Part shown: piece by piece, positions 1 to 8,420 of the stretch | Layout of the letters: each line of letters starts with the position of its first letter | Position numbering within the stretch: position 1 is the stretch's first letter | Source: CAWIHS01 sp963836005 | GTDB lineage: Bacteria; Pseudomonadota; Gammaproteobacteria; GRL18 | Reading direction: 5' to 3' | Length of the DNA: 64,000 nt | NCBI GenBank assembly: GCA_963836005.1 | Contig: CAWIHS010000001.1 | Coordinates: 1,009,962 to 1,073,961, forward strand | Program-made: the position numbers and the translations under genes | The notes under the pieces: model-generated | What the model saw: only the letters and a program-made list of their open reading frames with translations | Database searches by the model: none | What the model was told of the DNA's origin: nothing

Positions 1-1284
1 TTGTGCGTCCAGGGTCAAGTGTACTGCCGGGGTAAGTTCGATGTTGTAGAAGGCCTCCCAAACGGAGGACGAGTTAGCGATCCCGACAAATTCCAGGAAC
101 CGCCCCTTTCGCAACCTGTTGTAGTTGTATGCGATACCCATGGCGTCATTGTCTCGCCCGGGAATGAGCCCCTTGGCGTTAACACCGAAGCTGATGTTAT
201 AGTCCAATGGGTTGGTGTCTGAGTCGGCAAACTGAACGCGGGAAAAGACCCCCACCCCTTGCAGATCCTGCCGCCCATTGTTGAGGTCGACGGCCTGATT
301 CGAGTCACCTTCAACCCAAAGGTACTGCCAGGTATCAAACGCAGCAAACCAGGTGTCATCTTCCGTAGTCGGTTTCAGCTGTCCTGCTTCAATGTTCATA
401 CGCCCGTTTATTTCAGCGAAATTACCATCCCATCCGTATCCGGGCATGAGATTGAAGCCGCCCGGCAGATCACCGAGTTGGTATTTGTAGTTAATAGAGA
501 GCAATGCGAAAAGGCCGTCGTCGAGGTCATTGAACCCGGAGCGGTTGGAGGTATCTGTGCTCGTGGCCACCATGCCGGTGATCGTCAGGTTTGGGTTGGG
601 CATGAACAAGGCATTAGCCCCCAGAGTACTATAGGGAATAATTAGCAGAGGAGACACTGGCATGTTCAGGTTCTGGTTCCACCACTGGCTTCTGCCGCGG
701 CCACCTGCAAACTCGTTGGCGGAGTCATAGGTGTCATACTTACCGAACCCCAAGGCAAACTTCTCGCTGAAAAACTGGGTGTAGTTGATCACGGGAAGCC
801 AGAGTGCGACATCTTCATCCGGGGGCGAAGTGGTGGGATGCGCCGCATCTGTATTGACCGGGACAAAAGAACCGCTGATGCCGTTGACCGAGCGCCCATA
901 ACGCGACACGGCGCGCATCTGTAGCAGGCCACCGGGGATAAGGCCCATTCGATCAAAATCAATGTTGATATTGTAGTCTATCGTACCACCATATTCGGAG
1001 CCGGTGTCTGCCCCTCCATCCGTAACAGCCTGGAAATACTGGTTGTAATCAATATCGAAGCTAAATCCCTTCCTGGCCCATTCGGCTCGTTTGCCGCCAA
1101 AATCGCCCAACAGGTACGAGCGTTCGGCAAAATCACCGGCGTAGTCGGGCAGAGGCAGGATGCCGCTGCTCTTTGCCTGGGCACCGTCTGCCTGTGCAGA
1201 CGGTAGTGTGAAGAGCTGCGCGCTCATCACAAGGAGCAGTATCACTGCTACGTTTTTTGCGTGTGTGAATCTATTCATTAACAT
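1..1284 (-). CDS. OprB-type carbohydrate-selective porin (3' end cut by window edge)
   Basis: This is an outer-membrane beta-barrel porin of the OprB family, which passes sugars or small solutes across the outer membrane. The frame is open from the start codon to base 1, giving 428 visible residues. A signal peptide spans about residues 1-32 (Lys/Arg start, hydrophobic core VAVILLLVMSAQ, cleavage near SAQA). The mature part contains family-like stretches: YLLGDFGGKRAEWARKG near the N terminus, then alternating aromatic beta-strand segments such as NYTQFFSEKFALGFGKYDTY and FNLMPGYGWDG. The start at 1284 (Met-Leu-Met-Asn-Arg) has GAGTG eight bases upstream; 1278 is an alternative. It lies downstream of sulfatase remnants on the same strand. 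A decayed copy of its first codons is at 38.3 kb and of its last codons at 32.0 kb, so the gene was once duplicated. Confidence 0.85.
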   Translation of the reverse strand, partial: MLMNRFTHAKNVAVILLLVMSAQLFTLPSAQADGAQAKSSGILPLPDYAGDFAERSYLLGDFGGKRAEWARKGFSFDIDYNQYFQAVTDGGADTGSEYGGTIDYNINIDFDRMGLIPGGLLQMRAVSRYGRSVNGISGSFVPVNTDAAHPTTSPPDEDVALWLPVINYTQFFSEKFALGFGKYDTYDSANEFAGGRGRSQWWNQNLNMPVSPLLIIPYSTLGANALFMPNPNLTITGMVATSTDTSNRSGFNDLDDGLFALLSINYKYQLGDLPGGFNLMPGYGWDGNFAEINGRMNIEAGQLKPTTEDDTWFAAFDTWQYLWVEGDSNQAVDLNNGRQDLQGVGVFSRVQFADSDTNPLDYNISFGVNAKGLIPGRDNDAMGIAYNYNRLRKGRFLEFVGIANSSSVWEAFYNIELTPAVHLTLDAQ

Positions 1285-1360
1285 TATATAAACACTCTAT
1301 TTTCATTACGTACTCTGTCCTCGGCACGTCTTAAAGCAGCGCCGTGTGTGCTCTCCGGCG

Positions 1361-1380
1361 CAGCCTCTCCATCGAGGCTG
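1361..1380 (-). terminator. Hairpin after sulfatase-tail remnant
   Basis: CAGCCTC and GAGGCTG form a 7-bp perfect stem with a 6-base loop. A second inverted pair (GCGCCG...CGGCGC) lies at 1339-1361. It sits just past the stop codon of the sulfatase-tail remnant, as the hairpins at 32.4 and 38.4 kb do. No strong U-run follows. Confidence 0.4.
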
Positions 1381-1382
1381 CC

Positions 1383-1626
1383 CTATTTGCTCTGTTTCGC
1401 CGGCACATACGGATCTGGCGTCCCCGGTTTGATCGGTGGCTCTGCGGTCAGTGATTTTTCATGCTCAGCCAGGGTGACCTCCGACGCCTTCAGCGTATTC
1501 GGGGTGCCGCCGATAATAATGGTATTCAAGCCAACAAGTAAGGCCTGACCATTCCTGCAGAGGTACCAAAGGCGCTGTAGAAGAAGTGGATGTGCTCGTC
1601 CAGCAGGACGCGGTTTTCCACTTCTT
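1383..1626 (-). pseudogene. Mosaic remnant: DUF1254 piece + sulfatase N-region piece + sulfatase C-terminus
   Basis: Three unrelated coding pieces follow each other on the minus strand. First is a DUF1254-family internal piece (EVENRVLLDEHIHFFYSAFG, then TSAGMV), closely matching a stretch of the lipoprotein gene at 18.6-20.1 kb. Second is a sulfatase N-terminal piece (LNTIIIGGTPNTLKASEVTL) matching the 40.0 and 57.7 kb sulfatases. Third is a sulfatase C-terminus (EHEKSLTAEPPIKPGTPDPY...) ending at TAG, matching the other sulfatase subgroup at 17.5 and 38.5 kb. The sulfatase pieces are in one frame, so the join is between two different paralogues. It cannot encode an enzyme: the catalytic Cys motif is absent. 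I read it as a scar of repeated recombination between paralogues. Confidence 0.75.
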
Positions 1627-1644
1627 AAGCCATAGCCCTGTTGT

Positions 1645-4074
1645 TTATTTCTCAGGAATACTGATGATAACGTTGTTCACATATCCGGTAAATTCAGAAT
1701 CCTCAACATCTTTGAAAACCTTGTCGGCTACCTGAGTCGCTTCGTCTTTGCCTACATCTGCCGTTTCGTCTGCCGAGTAAACCGCTGGTTGGGTTTTCTC
1801 GACACGACCCTCGGCTACCTTTTCACCATCAATATAAAGGCTTGCCAAACCGCCTTTGCCATTACCGCCACCGTCATAATCAAACTGTAATTTGATTTCG
1901 GCATTCTTTTTGTCAATGGCCCTGGGCGATGCCACTGTGTAGCTCTCTAACCCAAACCAGTTGTAAGTGTAAGCGGGTTTTCCTTCATCCATATACAATG
2001 CCCAGCCGCCAAACTTCCCTCCCTGAGTAAGAATAATGCCTCTATCATTGCCCTTAAGCTGGACATTGGCGACCACGATTTTGGAGTTGTTTTTTTCATT
2101 GATAAAGGTATTTTCCAGAATACCCGTCATCCCTTGAGTAAGAGTTAGACTGGTTCTATCTCCCATTAAATCAGGCCTTCCGGCGATAGCAGCATTGAAA
2201 CGCTCGTATGAACGGTCATCCAGTGGATATACATTATTTGCAATAGCCTCTTTTTCAAACAGATCCTGTAATTCTTTCAGTTTCTGAGGATTCTGGCTGG
2301 CCAAATCATGCGTCAGGCTGAAATCTTCTTTTGTATTAAAGAGTTCCCATTTGTCTTCCTGCAACGTCCGTATGGGTAAATTTTCCCAGGGTACACGATG
2401 TACCACACGCGCCAACCAGCCCTCGTGATAAATAGCCCGGTTTCCAAATATTTCAAAATACTGCGTGGTATGCCGATCTTTTGCCTTAGCGTCAGCCGCC
2501 GCATACAACATGCTGACCCCGGATAACGGTTTCTGTTCAACACCATTCACCATTTTAGGTTGCGGCAATTGAGTCGCTTCCAGAACCGTCGCTGCTACAT
2601 CATTCACGTGGTGCCATTGGCTGCGAATTTCGCCTTTGGCTTTGATACCTTTGGGCCAATGCATCACCATGCCATTTCGTGTACCCCCGTAATCGGCAGC
2701 CATTTGTTTTGTCCAGGTAAACGGCGCATCAGTCGCTACTGCCCATGCCGATGAGAAATGAGGGAAAGAATTCGGGCCGCCCCATTCATCTGCCCTGGCT
2801 AACATGCTTTCAGTGGTTTCAGCATCAAAAATACCATTCAGGTGAACAAGTTCATTATAGGTACCTGTTAAGCCACCTTCTCCACTGGAACCGTTATCAC
2901 CCATGATGTAGATAAACAGGGTATTGTCCAGTACACCTATTTCGTCAATGGCATCTACCAGTCTTCCGATCTCAAGGTCAGTATGTTCGGTAAAACCGGC
3001 AAACGCCTCCATCTGAAGCGCAAAGAGTTCACGTTCTTTGGCGCTGAGTTTTTCCCAATCCTTGATGTCTTCTGGCATGGGAGCCAATTTGGTATTTTCA
3101 GGTATGATACCCATTGCTTTTTGACGAGCAAAAGTCTCTTCCCGATAAGTGAGCCAGCCCTGATCGAATTTACCATCGTATTTTTCAATATACTCTTTGG
3201 GAGCATGATGTGGCGCATGCACCGCACCAGGAGCAAAGTAGATCATAAAAGGTTTTTCTGGCGTCATGGCCTGTTGAAACTTAACCCAGTTGATCGCTTC
3301 ATTGGTCATATCCGTAGTAAAGTGATAGTCGGGATCGTCTTTCTTATTCACTTTAGTGACCCCGTCAAAAATAACGGGATCCCATTGGTTGGTTTCGCCG
3401 CCAATAAATCCATAAAATTTGTCAAAGCCGGAGTGAGTAGGCCAGCGGAAATAAGGACCTGACACCGATACTTCCCATGTGGGTGTTTCGTGCCACTTAC
3501 CAAAGGCGGCTGTACTATAGCCATTCTGGCGAAGCGTTTCGGCAAAATATTTTGCATCGTTCGGTCTTTCACCCTGGTTACCGATGAAGCCCGTAGAAAC
3601 TTCCATTACAGACCCGACATTGACTTCATGATGATTTCTGCCTGAGAGTAAAGCCGCTCTTGTAGGCGAGCACAAAGCGGTTGTGTGAAATTGAGTAAAG
3701 CGCAGGCCTTCATTTGCGAGACGATCAAGCGTTGGTGTTTCAATGGCCCCACCGAAAGTACTTGTCGCGCCAAAGCCAATATCATCAATTAAAACAATGA
3801 CCACGTTTGGAGCGCCTTTCGGGGGTTTTATCTCAAACCTTTCTGGCTTTGTGGCATTGCGGGCATCCATTTCTGTAACAGATGTATGCTGCGGAGGTTG
3901 AATGGGCAGAATAGTTCTGTCCATCTTGTATGCGGCGGATAAATTACTTTGCGTAGTAGCAGACGCATTGCTGTAACCCAGTATTACTGCTGCTGATAGC
4001 AGGGATATTAAAAATTTATTTATTATCGTATTAATATTTAACGTGTGCATATTCATTGTCAAGATGTGTGTCAT
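1645..4074 (-). CDS. Long-form periplasmic arylsulfatase (type I, Cys-type)
   Basis: The protein has 809 aa and belongs to the long arylsulfatase group (about 780-810 aa, AtsA/AtsD-like). It hydrolyses sulfate esters. An N-terminal export signal has its hydrophobic core at about residues 20-38. Metal-binding Asp97-Asp98 lie in VVIVLIDDIGFG. The catalytic motif CSPTR is at 135-139 and its Cys135 would be converted to formylglycine. A later metal site is in YIMGDNGSSGEGG. The extra C-terminal 250 residues include a beta-sandwich-like part (LQFDYDGGGNGKGGLASLYI). A closer start at Met51 would lose the signal. It is unlike the shorter sulfatases elsewhere in the window, so it was acquired separately. 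No formylglycine-generating enzyme or anaerobic maturase is in view. The frame is intact and it is probably functional. Confidence 0.9.
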   Translation of the reverse strand: MTHILTMNMHTLNINTIINKFLISLLSAAVILGYSNASATTQSNLSAAYKMDRTILPIQPPQHTSVTEMDARNATKPERFEIKPPKGAPNVVIVLIDDIGFGATSTFGGAIETPTLDRLANEGLRFTQFHTTALCSPTRAALLSGRNHHEVNVGSVMEVSTGFIGNQGERPNDAKYFAETLRQNGYSTAAFGKWHETPTWEVSVSGPYFRWPTHSGFDKFYGFIGGETNQWDPVIFDGVTKVNKKDDPDYHFTTDMTNEAINWVKFQQAMTPEKPFMIYFAPGAVHAPHHAPKEYIEKYDGKFDQGWLTYREETFARQKAMGIIPENTKLAPMPEDIKDWEKLSAKERELFALQMEAFAGFTEHTDLEIGRLVDAIDEIGVLDNTLFIYIMGDNGSSGEGGLTGTYNELVHLNGIFDAETTESMLARADEWGGPNSFPHFSSAWAVATDAPFTWTKQMAADYGGTRNGMVMHWPKGIKAKGEIRSQWHHVNDVAATVLEATQLPQPKMVNGVEQKPLSGVSMLYAAADAKAKDRHTTQYFEIFGNRAIYHEGWLARVVHRVPWENLPIRTLQEDKWELFNTKEDFSLTHDLASQNPQKLKELQDLFEKEAIANNVYPLDDRSYERFNAAIAGRPDLMGDRTSLTLTQGMTGILENTFINEKNNSKIVVANVQLKGNDRGIILTQGGKFGGWALYMDEGKPAYTYNWFGLESYTVASPRAIDKKNAEIKLQFDYDGGGNGKGGLASLYIDGEKVAEGRVEKTQPAVYSADETADVGKDEATQVADKVFKDVEDSEFTGYVNNVIISIPEK

Positions 4075-4169
4075 ATCATGTTTCCTTTTTATATAAATAG
4101 TTTGTTACGATTCCTCTGATCATCATAGTAGTTGAGAATTTCAGTTCCAGAGACGTGAAATCTAATCGG

Positions 4170-4676
4170 TTACTCAATCAGTTCCAGTTCACCCGGCCGC
4201 CAGGTCTTGTCCAGCCACGGCTGCAGCGGACCGTAGGCGCGGAAGATGATGAACCAGCTTTTCTCCGGAATACTCTGGATCCAGTTACGTTCATCAACAC
4301 CTTCGGGTAGTTTGGGTGCAAAGAGCACGTCGTAGGAACCATCTGCATTCTGTTTAAGCCCTTCACCCAGGCTGTTAATGCCGGCAAATTTCTGATCCCT
4401 CTGCAGCGTGGAACGGGTCTGGGTGTCATAGATGGTGACTGACCAGTTGTCTTTCACCGGCACATTGGCAGGGACATGCAACTTGTAGGTCTTTCCACCA
4501 TCAAGGGCCTGGTGTTTGGAATCCAGGCCGGCAATCAGGTAGTCGGAACCGGCACCGGGTTTTGTCAATGCCATGGCTGGCGTAACGACAACTGCGTTGT
4601 AATGCATCCACATGCGTGAATCGAACCGGCGAGCGCCGTCTTTGAGGAAACAGGTGTCCTTGTCAGCGAACGCCAT
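4170..4676 (-). pseudogene. DUF1254/DUF1214 protein, C-terminal fragment
   Basis: It covers only the last third of a roughly 500-aa DUF1254/DUF1214 protein. The DUF1214 domain is readable (NVPVKDNWSVTIYDTQTRST, then WFIIFRAYGPLQPWLDKTWR). The signal peptide and whole DUF1254 half are missing. The nearest full-length relative in the window is the gene at 35.2-36.7 kb, which shares the stretch around ADKDT..KDGARR.DSR. GGAG eight bases before the ATG could allow translation of a 168-aa cytoplasmic product, but without a signal it is unlikely to act as its relatives do. It sits just downstream of the 90-aa regulator-linked gene, where the second regulator cluster has an intact DUF1254 gene. Confidence 0.8.
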
Positions 4677-4733
4677 TTTGGCAGCTCCTGTTGCTATAGG
4701 TTGAATTCGTATTGTACGCTGATTTACGGAACC

Positions 4734-5006
4734 TCATTCATCTGTCACTTCGGCAGCAGGGGGTTCATCGCCAAGATAATTCACAGAAATCAGTGACATG
4801 TGAAGTTCGTAAAGAGAGTTCAATATCCCAGACAGTTCTGACTGGTCGATGACGCAACCTTCCAGTACCGAAACATCGTTTTCCTTTTTATCAGAAGCGG
4901 GTATAACCCGCATGGTACCAAAGCGATCAGACCAGCCTGCGCGCAGAGCCCCCTGCACCTCAATCCGGTAAAAGCCCGGGGCAGTGAAAGCATATTGTTT
5001 ATTCAT
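4734..5006 (-). CDS. Small regulator-linked protein (90 aa)
   Basis: A 90-aa soluble protein without signal or membrane segment. It is clearly homologous to the 87-aa protein at 23.6 kb: both have APGFYRIEVQG, a W..R.G.M.V segment, V.VL.G...DQSEL.GI and LYELH..L.SV.YL. From memory this fits a widespread family of 70-90-aa proteins (pattern G.L...W...G......G...L.G...DQ..L.G.L......L.L.SV), often near MalT-like LuxR genes. Its biochemical role is unknown. It follows the REC-MalT-like regulator on the same strand, and a G-rich operator-like site lies 93 bases before its start. The repeated pairing suggests it modulates, or is the main output of, the regulator. Function is inference; the family relation is visible. 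Confidence 0.75.
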   Translation of the reverse strand: MNKQYAFTAPGFYRIEVQGALRAGWSDRFGTMRVIPASDKKENDVSVLEGCVIDQSELSGILNSLYELHMSLISVNYLGDEPPAAEVTDE

Positions 5007-5098
5007 ATAAATCCCGCTTTTCTTGTAAAGCTCAAAATCAACTCAACCGGTACATTCCGGATGGTTAACATTTTGAATGCCCATAAAAAAGTTCACAT

Positions 5099-5123
5099 CC
5101 CCCTAAATGGGGGATTTACGGGG
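5099..5123. promoter_or_regulatory. Operator-like G-box, site A
   Basis: CCCCC, TAAAT, GGGGG form an inverted repeat. GGGGGA is followed by TTTAC and GGGG, giving G-runs starting 11 bp apart. It resembles MalT-box half-sites (GGGGA-type) and recurs at 16.9, 23.5, 23.9 and 36.9 kb. It lies between the regulator gene and the 90-aa gene. Confidence 0.6.
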
Positions 5124-5154
5124 TAGTACTACAATTTTTGATGACAGGAAATGG

Positions 5155-5216
5155 ATCAGACAGATGGGGTAAATCAGACGGAGTTATTCAGACAGATGCA
5201 GTAAATCAGATAAGCA
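5155..5216. repeat. Imperfect tandem duplication, about 31 bp x 2
   Basis: Two adjacent copies read ATCAGACAGATGGGGTAAAT... and TTCAGACAGATGCAGTAAAT..., each ending in ATCAGA. The array abuts the stop codon of the large regulator gene. It may be a local slippage product or part of the upstream region of the 90-aa gene. Confidence 0.55.
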
Positions 5217-8200
5217 TCACTCTGATGACTGGAGGATATGCTTTGCCATTTCTGCTGCCTCTCGTCGAGTGTTGACGCCAAGCTTCTGATATAAGTGCTT
5301 AAGGTGGGTCTTCACTGTTTCCGGCGAAACGAACAGGCTTGCAGCAATTTCCTTGTTCTGTAGACGCCTGACAAGCAAATTGAGTATTTCGAGTTCACGG
5401 TTCGTCAGAGGCTCTGTCACTAGCTTCGGCCTGGACTCTACGTCAGGATGATCTTTAACAACGATTGTCTGCTGACTTTTGAGGCGCTGGAAACAATTAA
5501 GCAGTTGTGTCACGAAATCATTCTGTCCCTGCTCTTTTTCAAGACGTTCAAGCAATTCAGCCATCGGCTGACCGAGTTCGATAAAAGGTCGTACCCATGC
5601 ATCCGGTGCAGCCATGGCGACTACCTGTTGTAAACTGGACAGGGCCTCATCGGTGCGGCCCTGTTTTTCCAGCAAAAGGGATTGTAGTACAGCGGCTTCT
5701 ATCGCCTGGCCGATGTAGCGGCAGCTATCACATAACTGCCTGATTAAATCGAGCTGAGCTGCAGCGTCCTGCAGAGATTCCTCAGTACCAATCGCCAGCA
5801 ATACCCTGACACGAGTGAGTGACGGCACCTCCAGCCAGGAAAAAAGCTCATCCGGGGCAGGCGCAGTACTGGTTGATCTCGCCCATTTTGCTGCGGGTTC
5901 CAGTTCTCCACGCAATAGCTGCAGCCTGGCCTCACACGACTGATCAATTGAAAAGGACTCCGCATCGTTTCTTTCCTTCGCAAAGGCCAATAACTGGCGT
6001 TGAGTCTCGGTGGCCTCACCACTCTGCCCTAGAAGAGATTGTGTAATCACCAGCCCTGCCAGCGTATCCAGGGCAGCTTTCGGCTCAAGGATGTAGCGTT
6101 GCCGGTCTGCTTTTAAGAAAAATTCTGCAGCCTTATCAAGTTCAAAGCGGTGGAAAGCAATACTACCTAACAGATAGTTGCTCCAGGCCTCACTATTAGC
6201 GATATGGTTTTCATGCGTCAGCATTTCAAAGATTTGTGCCTTTTTCCTGGCTTCAGTCAATTCACCCGACAGCAGGTGAATGAAGACGAGAGCACCCATC
6301 AATTGCGAACGATAAAGCACAGAGATGCCGACGCCATTCATCAGGTCGGATATGTCCTGTATTGCCCTGTCTTTCCGGCCATTCATACACAAAGCCAAAC
6401 CGTAGTAGAGGCCTACCCAGCCATCTATCACTCCAGGCTGTTCCGGGAGCTGTTTTATTGAATCTTCAAGGTAAGTTAAACTGCTCTCACCGTTTCCCTG
6501 CCAGTAGTCAATCAAAGCGTGGAAAAAGTTAACATCACGGTTTAACAATGAATGGTCTGATTCATCGACTAGCGTTGCTTCCAGCTGTTCGATGAGCACA
6601 GGAAGCCTGTTGAACAGTTGCTGGGCCATTGCCTGCCATAACTCGGATAGCAAGAGCTGCTGCCTGTGCTGACATAGACCAGCTGGAAGCATATCAAGCC
6701 ATTTCCTGACGATAGACCAGCGGTCATGGTTCATTTCGGCGCGCCAGTGACGTTCGACGACCTCAGCCGCAGCGTTCGCTTTCCCTGCTTCGAGGGCATG
6801 CACAATGGCCTCGTCAATCATGTTCTGGCTTTCCAGCCAGCCACTGGCCTGTAAGTGGAGATTGTCTATCTGTTCTGCTGACAACCGCTCAGTCAGTTCA
6901 TGTTTCAGCATAACCTGGAAAAGATGGTGATAGCGGAACCATTCACCGTTTGTATCCAGCTGGATCACAAACAGGTTATCGTTACATAAAGCTTTGATGA
7001 AGCTGGCACCGTTGTAGCCTGATGGTTGAATCTGCCCGGGAGACAGGCAGACGGCATCACACAACGGGGCACAAAACCGGTCAAGAATGGCACTTTTCAG
7101 CAACCACTCGCAGAGTACTGGTGACAGCTTGTTAATAACTTCATGCAGCAGGTAATCCTGTATCTGCTGCATTCCTCCATGCAGGTTCAACAGGAACTCA
7201 TCAGCATCATCACATTGCTGCAATACCAGTGTAACCAGGCGTAAACCGACAACCCAGCCTTCCAGTTCCTGCTGCAGGTTGTATAGCGCTGCCTCGCTAA
7301 TCGCATGACCAACTGTCTTTTCAAGCAGTGAGCGGACTTCGTCGTTAGTAAATTGCAGATTGACTGTTCGAATCTCATTGACCTGCCCCTGTGCACGCAA
7401 TGAAACCAGTGACAAAGCCGGATCTCGTCGAGAGATGATTACCAGGTGAAGAGGAATGGCAGGACGCTCAAGCATCCACTGAATTAATTCGTTGACTGGC
7501 GACTGGGTATCAATCAGGTGATAATCATCGAGCACAACCAGGATGGGGTCGTTTAGTGCATTTAATTCGTTGACCAGTGTCGAGGCGACTTTCGGCAGTG
7601 ATGGCAGTTCCGCTACCTTAATGAGGTTAAAAGTATTCTCGAATGCATCAGGGAAAATCATCCGAACGGCAGAGATAAAATAGGCCAGGAACTGACGTGG
7701 TTCGCTGTCATTACGATCTAGAGACAGCCATGTGCTGTCCCAGTCGGATTGCTCAAGCCATGCACTGATTAATACACTCTTGCCATAACCGGCGGGGGCT
7801 GAAACCAGTGTTAGAGGTCGGTCACGACCGCTATCGAGGCGTGCCAGTAAATCTGCACGCTGTACCAGGTCACCTGGAATAAGCGGTCGTTGCAGCTTGG
7901 TCTGTAGAAGGTTCTTGAGAGTGTCATCCACCAGGGGTGCCTCTATAGTGATATCGACTGCCGTAGCCTCATCATGCTGGCGGTAGCTTTCGATCACCGT
8001 GCTGGTGATAGCCGCGCTAAGAAATGCCTCACCTCTTTGCATGGCATGTATTGCTCTCACCAGTTCTTCAGGAACACTATCCTTTAACAGGTATCCGGCA
8101 GCACCAGCATGCAGCATCTCCTCGACAAAACGCTTTTCTGAATGAATGGATAGAGCAATGATCCTGGTATCCGGCAGTTCGCTCAAGATACGCCGTGTTG

Positions 8201-8414
8201 CTTCTATGCCATTAAGCCGGGGCATCGTGATGTCCATAATGATGACATCTGGTGTAAGCAACCTGGCCTGCTCAACAGCCTCTTCCCCGTCGGCAGCATC
8301 ACCAGCAATGATAATACCGTGCTCGTTCTCCAGTAGCGCGCGTAAGCCTTTACGCATCAGGGGGTGGTCATCAACCAGCAGAACAGTAGCAGTCTGTTTG
8401 TCCATTCCTGTCAT
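5217..8414 (-). CDS. Response regulator fused to MalT-like STAND ATPase with LuxR HTH
   Basis: A 1065-aa transcription regulator with an unusual order. Residues about 8-125 are a CheY-like receiver (acidic pocket Asp15-Asp16, phospho-acceptor Asp61 in IIMDITMP, Lys111). Residues about 170-450 are a MalT-like NTPase (family signature LLQTKLQRPLIPGDLV, P-loop SAPAGYGKS at 205-213, Walker-B-like ILVVLDDYH). A long helical TPR-like region follows. Residues about 1003-1065 are a LuxR HTH (LTNRELEILNLL, KEIAASLFVSPETVKTHLKH). Classical MalT (about 900 aa) lacks the receiver. The start lies seven bases past the kinase stop codon, with CAGGTAA as ribosome site, so the two form an operon and probably a phosphorelay pair. 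Expected action is phosphorylation-gated, ATP-dependent multimerisation and activation at G-rich sites nearby. The second MalT-like regulator at 24-26.7 kb has no receiver. Confidence 0.9.
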   Translation of the reverse strand: MTGMDKQTATVLLVDDHPLMRKGLRALLENEHGIIIAGDAADGEEAVEQARLLTPDVIIMDITMPRLNGIEATRRILSELPDTRIIALSIHSEKRFVEEMLHAGAAGYLLKDSVPEELVRAIHAMQRGEAFLSAAITSTVIESYRQHDEATAVDITIEAPLVDDTLKNLLQTKLQRPLIPGDLVQRADLLARLDSGRDRPLTLVSAPAGYGKSVLISAWLEQSDWDSTWLSLDRNDSEPRQFLAYFISAVRMIFPDAFENTFNLIKVAELPSLPKVASTLVNELNALNDPILVVLDDYHLIDTQSPVNELIQWMLERPAIPLHLVIISRRDPALSLVSLRAQGQVNEIRTVNLQFTNDEVRSLLEKTVGHAISEAALYNLQQELEGWVVGLRLVTLVLQQCDDADEFLLNLHGGMQQIQDYLLHEVINKLSPVLCEWLLKSAILDRFCAPLCDAVCLSPGQIQPSGYNGASFIKALCNDNLFVIQLDTNGEWFRYHHLFQVMLKHELTERLSAEQIDNLHLQASGWLESQNMIDEAIVHALEAGKANAAAEVVERHWRAEMNHDRWSIVRKWLDMLPAGLCQHRQQLLLSELWQAMAQQLFNRLPVLIEQLEATLVDESDHSLLNRDVNFFHALIDYWQGNGESSLTYLEDSIKQLPEQPGVIDGWVGLYYGLALCMNGRKDRAIQDISDLMNGVGISVLYRSQLMGALVFIHLLSGELTEARKKAQIFEMLTHENHIANSEAWSNYLLGSIAFHRFELDKAAEFFLKADRQRYILEPKAALDTLAGLVITQSLLGQSGEATETQRQLLAFAKERNDAESFSIDQSCEARLQLLRGELEPAAKWARSTSTAPAPDELFSWLEVPSLTRVRVLLAIGTEESLQDAAAQLDLIRQLCDSCRYIGQAIEAAVLQSLLLEKQGRTDEALSSLQQVVAMAAPDAWVRPFIELGQPMAELLERLEKEQGQNDFVTQLLNCFQRLKSQQTIVVKDHPDVESRPKLVTEPLTNRELEILNLLVRRLQNKEIAASLFVSPETVKTHLKHLYQKLGVNTRREAAEMAKHILQSSE

Positions 8415-8420
8415 TATCGA

